Made by a program: the position numbers and the translations under genes. DNA of 6,807 nt, taken from the NCBI GenBank assembly GCA_011065005.1, contig JAAKFP010000141.1, forward strand, positions 1-6,807, written 5' to 3'. Below, piece after piece: positions 1 to 5,104 of the stretch (position 1 is its first letter; every line of letters begins with the position of its first letter). The notes beneath the pieces are model-generated. The model saw only the letters and a list, made by a program, of their open reading frames with translations, searched no databases and had not been told where the DNA came from. Source of the DNA: Chlamydiota bacterium (GTDB taxonomy: Bacteria > Chlamydiota > Chlamydiia > Chlamydiales > Waddliaceae).

Positions 1-841
1 CATCGACTAACTTCCAAATAGATGCCTGGCTGACATTCGACTCCGGAAAAATAACATTAACATCATATTTGCGCATATGATCGATAACAAGCTGAAGGTC
101 AGTTGTGCTTAACTGACTTTCCGGCGCCAACCCCTCTGGAGCTTCAAAACGTTTCTGCCACTCTCCGCTTTCTATCTCCCCATCTGTTGCCAGATACGCC
201 CGAGCAAAATAATTGAACGCATCATGACTCGTCACCAGGTAACGTTTTTTTTCGGGCACTCGTAACATCTCTTCTCGAAGCTGCTGATGTGTTCTCACCA
301 TCTCCTGGCGAACCCTATCTCCATTCTCTTGAAAAATAGTAGCGTGCGAGGGATCAAACTGTGCTAGCTTCGCAACAATATGAGAAATTGTCATGGACCA
401 CATCTTACTATCCATCCAAATATGGGGATCGACACTTCTATTATAATGTAAGATGAGTTCGGGATATTCTTTCATGATCATATTTCCCAATCCGACGGCC
501 TTCTCGCTTTGTATAAGGTAGTCACGTAAGCTCGGACCATGTTCTAATCCCAACCCATTATAGTAGATAATGCCTGCATAGACGAGCTTCTCATCATCTC
601 CTTTGACAAGCTGATAGGAATGGGGATCGAGCTCTCCTCGCACTAGCGTAAGAACATCTACATATTCCCCACCTACCTGCTTGACGAGGTCTTCGATCAT
701 TGCAATCGTGCAGAGAACCTTGACTTTTCCATTTGGCGTCATCCACTTCCGCAAATCCTCAACGCCACTATTCGAGGCACATCCCAAAAGAAAAACACAA
801 CTCATAAGTACGTGAAATAGAACTCGAAATTTCTTAATCAC
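1..841 (-). CDS. Metal-binding lipoprotein of a Zn/Mn/Fe ABC transporter (ZnuA/TroA/YtgA family), partial
   Basis: Substrate-binding protein of a cluster A-I metal ABC transporter; it should capture Zn, Mn or Fe outside the inner membrane and pass it to a permease. The 280 readable codons begin with a basic n-region (KKFR), a hydrophobic stretch and a lipobox LLG-C21, so it is probably a lipoprotein. Three family metal-ligand histidines are visible: H74 in DPHSYQ, H140 in DPHIWMD and H206 in TSHDAF. The fourth ligand (Asp or Glu near the C-terminus) would lie beyond the left edge. The stretch RGELDPHSYQLVKGD and the following YNGLGLEHG resemble chlamydial YtgA as I remember it. I chose the GTG at 841; an in-frame TTG at 850 overlaps the upstream stop and is an alternative. 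A purine-rich AGAGGA lies 11 bases before the GTG. Last visible gene of the operon; permease and ATPase genes may follow off the edge. The metal cannot be told from sequence. Confidence 0.88.
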   Translation of the reverse strand, partial: MIKKFRVLFHVLMSCVFLLGCASNSGVEDLRKWMTPNGKVKVLCTIAMIEDLVKQVGGEYVDVLTLVRGELDPHSYQLVKGDDEKLVYAGIIYYNGLGLEHGPSLRDYLIQSEKAVGLGNMIMKEYPELILHYNRSVDPHIWMDSKMWSMTISHIVAKLAQFDPSHATIFQENGDRVRQEMVRTHQQLREEMLRVPEKKRYLVTSHDAFNYFARAYLATDGEIESGEWQKRFEAPEGLAPESQLSTTDLQLVIDHMRKYDVNVIFPESNVSQASIWKLVD

Positions 842-846
842 CTTTC

Positions 847-1143
847 TCAATGTCCTCTCAACATATCGAAGCTGTAAATGCCAGTCGAACATCCCGAAAG
901 ATATTCAATCCGTAAAGCATAACGCCCCACGCTCACTATCCGCTTTGCACGAACATCCTCATCTATGGTAGCCTCATCGACAAGCCTCCTACCTGTCCTC
1001 TCGTCCACACAATTCGCACAAGGGCAACGCTTCTGCAACTCTGACAATCTATAATCAGAGATTACTCCATCGTTCCACTCGATCGCAAACGTAACATTAT
1101 CTTTCTGGAAAATCTTCCGAGCAAAATAGGGAACCGTTGTCAT
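847..1143 (-). CDS. DUF971 family protein, probable Fe-S assembly partner of Mrp
   Basis: Small 98-residue protein of the DUF971 family (GBBH-like N-terminal fold), a stand-alone domain in many bacteria and the C-terminal domain of plant HCF101. Visible family marks are WNDG (23-26), the cysteine cluster RCPCANCVDE (39-48; C40, C42, C45), the VGRYALRIEY strand (72-81) and the closing GIYSFDMLR (88-96). Where most members have a DGH motif, this one reads SGC (83-85), giving a fourth cysteine, C85. I prefer the ATG at 1143: it overlaps the mrp stop as ATGA and has AAGGAG 11 bases upstream. An in-frame ATG at 1164 would add seven residues but has no good ribosome site. It is translationally coupled to mrp and probably helps it handle Fe-S clusters. 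That role is inferred from the HCF101 fusion, not from direct evidence. Confidence 0.87.
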   Translation of the reverse strand: MTTVPYFARKIFQKDNVTFAIEWNDGVISDYRLSELQKRCPCANCVDERTGRRLVDEATIDEDVRAKRIVSVGRYALRIEYLSGCSTGIYSFDMLRGH

Positions 1144-2006
1144 ACTTCTGTCATCTCCTTCCATTTTAGTTCAAAAGACCCCAAACAATCTTTGGAATAC
1201 TTATTCATAGCTTCTGCATGGGCCTCCACACTTTTCGCAATCTTTTCAAAAGCATCAGCGGCTAGACATTCCTCTTCCCCCTTCAAATCAAAAATCGACT
1301 CCCCACAATCGGAACGACGACTCAACTCGGGATCGATAGGAATCTCACCTAGAAAGGGAACCCCGGACTCACGCGCCAACCGCTCGGCTCCCCCTTTTCC
1401 AAATAGATACTGGATTTCCCCACCACCCTCTGGATGATAGCCACACATGTTTTCGACAACGCCAAGGACGGGAACTTGAACTTGATGAAACATATGCATA
1501 GCTTTGCGAACATCCATGATTGCAAGCTCTTGCGGTGTACTCACCATAATCACGCCTGTGAGATTCGCTTGCTGGCTTAATGTCAACTGAATGTCACCTG
1601 TACCCGGAGGAAAGTCTATCAAGAGGAAATCTAGATCTCCCCACTGGACCTTGTGGATGAACTGTGTGACAATCCCATTCGCTATCGGTGCCCGCACGAC
1701 AATAGCTTCGTTTTCTTTACGAAAATAAGCCATGGTAATCAATCGCACTCCCCGACTCAATGCCGGAAAAAGCATCTCCCCTTTTTGACTTGGACCACGA
1801 TCCTCTGGCATCATCCTCCGAACGGAAGGACCATAGACATCCGTATCCATCAAGCCAACGGAGTGCCCCAACCTTTTCAAAGCCAACGCGACATTCACCG
1901 CAACCGTGGACTTTCCGACCCCTCCTTTTCCTGATGCTATGCCTAAGATATGTCCGATCTTTGACCTGCTAACTTTATCATTTTCTTGATACATAGAAAG
2001 CGGCAT
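1140..2006 (-). CDS. mrp: Mrp/ApbC/NBP35-family P-loop ATPase, Fe-S cluster carrier
   Basis: Cytosolic ATPase of the SIMIBI class, ParA/MinD superfamily; family members carry and transfer Fe-S clusters to apoproteins. Motifs in order: deviant Walker A KGGVGKST (27-34), MDTDVYGPS (53-61), the RAPI segment (105-108), WGDLDFLLIDFPPGTGD with Walker B (122-138), TPQ (157-159) and VVENM (183-187). At 288 residues it is of short Mrp length and lacks the N-terminal MIP18 (DUF59) domain, since the P-loop begins 26 residues from the start. The CxxC normally found after ENM is missing: the sequence reads ENMCGYHPEGGGE, with single cysteines at C188, C234, C247 and C274. This resembles plant HCF101 more than E. 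coli Mrp. The ATG start is backed by AAGGA (2014-2018) at 7 bases. First gene of the operon, followed by the DUF971 gene with an ATGA overlap. A chromosome-partitioning ParA is unlikely given DFPPGTGD and ENM. Confidence 0.93.
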   Translation of the reverse strand: MPLSMYQENDKVSRSKIGHILGIASGKGGVGKSTVAVNVALALKRLGHSVGLMDTDVYGPSVRRMMPEDRGPSQKGEMLFPALSRGVRLITMAYFRKENEAIVVRAPIANGIVTQFIHKVQWGDLDFLLIDFPPGTGDIQLTLSQQANLTGVIMVSTPQELAIMDVRKAMHMFHQVQVPVLGVVENMCGYHPEGGGEIQYLFGKGGAERLARESGVPFLGEIPIDPELSRRSDCGESIFDLKGEEECLAADAFEKIAKSVEAHAEAMNKYSKDCLGSFELKWKEMTEV

Positions 2007-2105
2007 AAGTGTGTCCTTCTATTTATGCAGATTTGCTAGTGAAATAATTTTACACATATCACGTATTTATGCGGAAGAAGAAAGCCTAATATGGCGCTGT
2101 TATCT
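2007..2105. other. Leader of the minus-strand operon; promoter not resolved
   Basis: AT-rich DNA between the mrp start and the first hairpin repeat. It must carry the operon promoter unless transcription starts inside or beyond the repeat. The best minus-strand -10 candidate is TAAAAT (complement of 2047-2052), about 40 bases before the mrp start, but the hexamer at the right distance upstream (TTCCGC, complement of 2071-2076) matches a -35 poorly. I see no tRNA, riboswitch or metal-regulator box that I would stand behind. Confidence 0.3.
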
Positions 2106-2239
2106 AATTCACCACCACAGAGAACAGTAAGATCACAGAGAGTTACGAAAAAAAGCTAAATCCATTCGAGAAATTGTACTCAGAGGGAATTGACATATTT
2201 TATTATTCTCTGTGAACTCTGTGTTCTCTGTGGTGAATT
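2106..2239. repeat. Imperfect hairpin repeat, CACAGAG family, copy A
   Basis: The left arm at 2106-2140 begins AATTCACCACCACAGAGAAC and ends ATCACAGAG. The right arm at 2208-2239 is its imperfect reverse complement, ending TTCTCTGTGGTGAATT. The arms differ by small indels and enclose about 67 bases of unrelated AT-rich sequence. The outer end CTCTGTGGTGAATT recurs at 3180-3193. Such CACAGAG-rich inverted repeats occur as dispersed intergenic elements in various bacterial genomes (from memory). They often give spurious ORFs, and one begins here. No transposase is present, so any movement would depend on outside enzymes. Confidence 0.75.
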
Positions 2240-2529
2240 GAACAACAAGGCCTTTGAAATGGTTAAAAATCAGCTATTAACAACCCGCAGAATCTTTTAT
2301 CAATCAACAACACGCTATTATCAATTCATCTACTTTTTCTTCGAAACTATTTTTTCTTTAGATTTGTTTTGCAAAAAAATCTCAATCCTGTTTAAATCCT
2401 TCTTTTATCTATTGATTGGTGAAGTACTAGCGGTTTTTTTATTTTAACGACCCTAGAAAACTAATTCTAGTCTCACCAGGGGATAACATTTAAGATTTGA
2501 AAAACAACAAAATTCAAGGAAGGTTAAAA
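2240..2529. other. AT-rich spacer without a supported gene
   Basis: This stretch separates repeat copy A from the gene at 2530. It holds long T and A runs and a small palindrome CTAGAA-N6-TTCTAG (2453-2470), which could be an operator or a weak hairpin. The open frame across 2190-2447 starts inside the repeat and encodes a low-complexity Phe/Leu/Ile-rich string with no ribosome site, so I do not call it a gene. The ribosome binding site of the next gene (AAGGAAGG, 2516-2523) lies at its right end. No convincing promoter was found, although one for the next gene should be here. Confidence 0.5.
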
Positions 2530-3051
2530 ATGAGCAATACCCAAGACAAGTTTAAAACCAATAGCAAGGAACTTGAAACTTTAATCGATAGCGCCGTAAA
2601 GAAAATTGGCTGTAAGAAAGAAAATGACATCTGTCGTTATCTTCCTGTAGACACAGGAGGCTACATACACCATTTTACCATGCGTAAAATGAAACATGAG
2701 GACCCAAGTCAGCTTGCCCAAATGATCAAAAAGCATATCATCGGTGTCACAAAACCGACGACAGTACCTCCAAAACCTCGTGCCGCCAGAGGTTCTAGGA
2801 AGCGTAGGGATCAATACCTCTTCACAAAAGAAGATATTGATCGAATGCTGAATATGGCAAGACTTGCCGGCGATAAAGAGATGATTCGTAAGTTAACACC
2901 TCGAAAGGATCTACGCCAAATCAAAAAAGAGCTAATCTCCTCTATTCGCCACAATCGAATTGACCACGAACTATGGAATTCCTACGTTGAAACAGTCACC
3001 ACTCACACCAGCCTAGCACTTGCTGAAGAGACTGTTCAAGTAGCAAGCTAA
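2530..3051 (+). CDS. Conserved-looking basic hypothetical protein beside the ATP/ADP translocase
   Basis: A 173-residue protein that I cannot assign to a named family. The ATG at 2530 has an excellent AAGGAAGG 6 bases upstream, so I reject a longer reading from the TTG at 2497. Three parts are visible: an N-terminal, probably helical domain (about 12-72) containing IGCKKENDICRYLP and GGYIHHFTMRKM; a proline-rich, strongly basic linker (about 75-93, PPKPRAARGSRKRR); and a C-terminal helical region (about 97-156, FTKEDIDRMLNMARLAGDKE). No signal peptide or membrane helix is seen, so a cytosolic, nucleic-acid-binding or secreted-effector role are all open. The linker lacks the RGRP core of an AT-hook. 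It may match C. trachomatis CT066, which from memory sits between npt1 and ytgA; that rests on position only. It appears to be transcribed alone, with a strong hairpin right after its stop. Confidence 0.82.
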   Translation: MSNTQDKFKTNSKELETLIDSAVKKIGCKKENDICRYLPVDTGGYIHHFTMRKMKHEDPSQLAQMIKKHIIGVTKPTTVPPKPRAARGSRKRRDQYLFTKEDIDRMLNMARLAGDKEMIRKLTPRKDLRQIKKELISSIRHNRIDHELWNSYVETVTTHTSLALAEETVQVAS

Positions 3052-3063
3052 TCTATTCTGTCA

Positions 3064-3098
3064 TTTCCCAGGCTTGCTAATGAAGCAAGCCTGGGAAA
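3064..3098 (+). terminator. Strong stem-loop after the hypothetical gene
   Basis: TTTCCCAGGCTTGC (3064-3077) pairs perfectly with GCAAGCCTGGGAAA (3085-3098), a 14-bp stem with a 7-base loop, starting 12 bases after the stop at 3051. It is followed by AT-rich sequence but not by a clean T run, so it may be an intrinsic terminator of modest efficiency, a transcript-stabilising 3' hairpin, or both. On the other strand the T-rich 5' flank would also give a U-containing tail. Confidence 0.72.
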
Positions 3099-3100
3099 AT

Positions 3101-3179
3101 AATCCTCTATTTACCCCTTTTTACGGGCGGGGTTATATCTTTTTCTAGGATTAATGACTTGCCCCACCCCGCTGGCCTG
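3101..3179. other. GC-rich island with partial inverted repeat in AT-rich spacer
   Basis: Between the terminator and repeat copy B lies a patch clearly richer in G and C than its surroundings. GCGGGGT (3127-3133) can pair with ACCCCGC (3166-3172) across 32 bases, and GCCCCACCCCGC is notable in such an AT-rich spacer. No ORF or RNA gene is visible. It may be a fragment of another dispersed repeat; only a genome-wide search would show that. Confidence 0.4.
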
Positions 3180-3200
3180 CTCTGTGGTGAATTACACAAC
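3180..3200. repeat. Half copy of the CACAGAG hairpin repeat, copy B
   Basis: CTCTGTGGTGAATT (3180-3193) is identical to the outer end of copy A (2226-2239). After two differing bases both continue with ACAACAA. The matching left arm is absent; the GC-rich island sits where it would be expected. This looks like a truncated or interrupted copy. Confidence 0.6.
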
Positions 3201-3215
3201 AACCCAAATTTCTTC

Positions 3216-3244
3216 TTGCAATTTTCCGGAATTGCGTCTATACT
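3216..3244 (+). promoter_or_regulatory. Housekeeping-type promoter of the ATP/ADP translocase gene
   Basis: TTGCAA (3216-3221) and TATACT (3239-3244) are separated by exactly 17 bases. They match the -35 consensus at 4 of 6 and the -10 at 5 of 6, as expected for the main sigma factor (sigma-66 in chlamydiae). Transcription should begin near 3251, giving a leader of about 75 bases before the ATG at 3326. Confidence 0.65.
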
Positions 3245-3278
3245 ATTATTTCTCGTAAAAATAAATGTTTATAAAATA

Positions 3279-3295
3279 CGACCTTCTAAAGGTCG
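3279..3295 (+). promoter_or_regulatory. Small perfect hairpin in the translocase 5' leader
   Basis: CGACCTT (3279-3285) pairs with AAGGTCG (3289-3295) around a three-base CTA loop, 30 bases before the start codon. It lies inside the predicted untranslated leader and ends 18 bases before the GAGGT ribosome site (3314-3318), so it does not mask it. It could protect the transcript 5' end or bind a regulator; as a DNA palindrome downstream of the promoter it could also be an operator. Confidence 0.45.
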
Positions 3296-3325
3296 AAAAC
3301 ATCTAAACTAATTGAGGTCAATATT

Positions 3326-4870
3326 ATGTCACAAGAAACTACACAAGAGTTTGGAAAACTCAGATCGTTTTTTTGGCCCGTACACGGTTACGAACTCAAA
3401 AAAATGCTTCCTATGTTTATCATGTTCTTCTTTATATCTTTTAACTATACAATTTTGAGAGATACAAAGGACTCAATGATTGTTCCAGCTTCTGGAGCTG
3501 AGACGATTCCTTTTCTCAAATTGTGGGGAACAATTCCCGCGGCGGTGATCTTTATGGTCATCTATTCGAAATTGAGCAATATTCTCACTAAAGAAAAGCT
3601 CTTTTACGTAACAATTATTCCATTTATCCTATTTTTTGCCCTTTTTGCCACAGTGTTGTATCCGAATAAAGACCTTCTACATCCAACGGCATCTGCAGAC
3701 TTCCTTCAGTCTATCCTTCCTGGTGGTTGGGGAAAGGGTTTAGCTGGATGTTATCGCAACTGGACCTATTCCCTCTTTTACATTTTTGCGGAACTCTGGG
3801 GAAGTGCTATTCTTTCTCTCATGTTCTGGGGCTTTGCAAATGAAATTATGCGTATATCTGAAGCAAAACGTGTGTATACTACGTTAGGTATTGGAGCAAA
3901 TATTGCATTGTTATTTTCTGGACCGACGATTATCTACTTTTCCGATATCCGAAAAACACTTCCACCGAATATTGATGCTTGGCAGGTTTCCCTCAACTAT
4001 TTGATGGGATTGGTTGTTCTGGCAGGTTTAGCTATCATCGGAATTTACTGGTGGATGAACCGTAATGTTCTCACAGATCCAAGGTTTTATGACCCCAAGG
4101 ATGTTAAGAAGAAGTCAAAGTCAAAACTTTCCCTTAAGGACAGTTTTCTCTGTCTAGTTCAATCAAAATATATTGGTTGTATTTCTCTTCTCGTCATTTG
4201 CTACGGTATTTGCATCAACCTTGTTGAAGTAACATGGAAAAGCCAGGTGGGACTGCAGTATCCCGATCCAAATGATTACAGCACCTTCATGGGCTATCTT
4301 TCTACGGTCACCGGTCCTGTAACCATTGTAATGATGCTGATTGGAGGATACGTTCTTCGAAAGAAAGGATGGGGATTTGCAGCGATAATCACCCCAACAG
4401 TTTTGCTGATAACGGGCATAGGATTCTTTGCTTTCGTTATCTTCAGAGGTAACCTCCAAGGAGTAATCGCCATGGTGGGATCTACTCCTTTGATGCTAGC
4501 CGTGATTTTTGGGATGGCACAGAATGTTATGAGCAAGTCCACCAAGTACTCACTTTTTGATCCAACAAAAGAAATGACTTATATCCCTCTTGATCAGGAA
4601 CAAAAAGTTAAAGGAAAGACTGCTATCGACGTTGTTGGTGCCCGTTTAGGTAAGGCCGGCGGTTCGATCATCTACCAAATCCTCTTCGCATTTGGCACAC
4701 TTGCCAGCCTCACGCCATACATAGCGATCATCATGGTCGGAGTCATCTTTGTCTGGATAACGGCTGTGAAGTCTCTGAATAAGCAATTCCTTGCTCTTAC
4801 TTCTGACACACCGAAACCTGAAGAAGACAAGGAACCTGAAGGAACTCCAGCTGTTCAAGCAGCTACCTAG
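3326..4870 (+). CDS. ATP/ADP translocase, NTT family (Npt1/NTT1 type)
   Basis: Inner-membrane antiporter of the nucleotide transporter (NTT/AAA, TLC) family, which imports host ATP in exchange for ADP and lets an intracellular bacterium live on host energy. The 514-residue length is typical, with about 11-12 hydrophobic segments from residue 26 to 482 and a charged, Glu/Pro-rich cytosolic tail (493-514). Visible family motifs: GKLRSFFWPVH (10-20), NYTILRDTKDS (40-50), AELWGS (155-160), LMFWGFANEI (165-174), EVTWKSQ (301-307), NDYSTFMG (316-323), STKYSLFDPTKEM (405-417) and IPLDQEQKVKGK (420-431). K48, E156, E301 and K427/K429 appear to match charged residues important in plant NTT1; this alignment is from memory. 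The sequence resembles chlamydial Npt1 (the ATP/ADP exchanger) more than the uniporter or proton-symporter isoforms, but specificity is inferred. The ATG has GAGGT at 7 bases. It has its own promoter, and its stop sits at the edge of a large quasi-palindrome. Confidence 0.95.
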   Translation: MSQETTQEFGKLRSFFWPVHGYELKKMLPMFIMFFFISFNYTILRDTKDSMIVPASGAETIPFLKLWGTIPAAVIFMVIYSKLSNILTKEKLFYVTIIPFILFFALFATVLYPNKDLLHPTASADFLQSILPGGWGKGLAGCYRNWTYSLFYIFAELWGSAILSLMFWGFANEIMRISEAKRVYTTLGIGANIALLFSGPTIIYFSDIRKTLPPNIDAWQVSLNYLMGLVVLAGLAIIGIYWWMNRNVLTDPRFYDPKDVKKKSKSKLSLKDSFLCLVQSKYIGCISLLVICYGICINLVEVTWKSQVGLQYPDPNDYSTFMGYLSTVTGPVTIVMMLIGGYVLRKKGWGFAAIITPTVLLITGIGFFAFVIFRGNLQGVIAMVGSTPLMLAVIFGMAQNVMSKSTKYSLFDPTKEMTYIPLDQEQKVKGKTAIDVVGARLGKAGGSIIYQILFAFGTLASLTPYIAIIMVGVIFVWITAVKSLNKQFLALTSDTPKPEEDKEPEGTPAVQAAT

Positions 4871-5047
4871 AGAGAGAGGGAGAAAGAGAGAAAACGAGGA
4901 AAATGAAACGCGGAGGCGCAGAGACGCAGAGAAGAAAGAGAAAACAAAAAAATTAAATTATTTTTAACTTCTCTTTTATCTCTGGGTCTCTGGGTCTCTG
5001 TGTTTTTTATTTTCCTCTTCACCCTCTTTTTTCTTCTCTCTTTCCTT
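4869..5047. repeat. Large GA/CT quasi-palindrome, CGCAGAG hairpin repeat, copy C
   Basis: The whole translocase-secD spacer is one imperfect inverted repeat centred near 4955. Outer arms are GA-rich (4869-4900) and CT-rich (5012-5047). Inner arms are CGCGGAGGCGCAGAGACGCAG (left, 4909-4929, given here in part) and the CT-rich right arm 4976-5001, where GGGTCTCT is tandemly repeated. The middle is A/T only. One strand of the arm reads as the familiar spurious peptide LRLCASA, typical of this class of dispersed repeat. It begins on the translocase stop codon. It may fold in the transcript and act as a terminator or stabiliser, but no clean terminator with a T run is separable from it. Confidence 0.72.
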
Positions 5048-5053
5048 TGAATT

Positions 5054-5062
5054 TGGTATGAT
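5054..5062 (+). promoter_or_regulatory. Extended -10 promoter candidate for the secD-like gene
   Basis: TGGTATGAT combines the TG extension with a -10 hexamer (TATGAT) matching consensus at 5 of 6. It lies about 40 bases before the ATG at 5105. The -35 region falls in the CT-rich arm of the repeat and is poor, which the TG extension may offset. If real, the gene is transcribed independently of the translocase, with a leader of about 35 bases. Confidence 0.4.
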
Positions 5063-5104
5063 TTTTTTATCTTAAATTCACAAATCAACAGGACTCATCT
5101 ACCT

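Noticed and set aside
1140..2006. Chromosome-partitioning ParA or MinD
   Set aside because: DFPPGTGD, VVENM and MDTDVYGPS are Mrp/NBP35 signatures, and the DUF971 neighbour fits Fe-S assembly. No parB or minC/minE lies nearby.
2190..2218. Promoter with a perfect TTGACA
   Set aside because: The hexamer at 17 bases downstream is TGAACT, a poor -10. It lies in the repeat and is more than 300 bases from the next gene.
2101..2240. CRISPR array or riboswitch in the repeat-rich spacer
   Set aside because: The repeats are inverted, imperfect and not regularly spaced, and no cas gene is present. No known riboswitch core is visible.
2190..2447. Plus-strand 85-codon open frame
   Set aside because: It starts inside hairpin repeat copy A, and its first 18 residues (CELCVLCGELNN) are the usual translation of this repeat. 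The rest is low-complexity Phe/Leu/Ile from AT-rich DNA, with no ribosome binding site.
2497..2529. Longer N-terminus for the hypothetical gene from a TTG codon
   Set aside because: It would place AAGGAAGG inside the coding region. That site is ideally spaced for the ATG at 2530, and the TTG has no ribosome site.
4867..5088. Minus-strand 73-codon open frame
   Set aside because: It lies wholly in the quasi-palindrome. Lys/Arg-rich and Ser/Leu-rich halves, with the SLRLCASA string, are what the GA/CT and CGCAGAG arms give when translated; it is a known type of spurious ORF.
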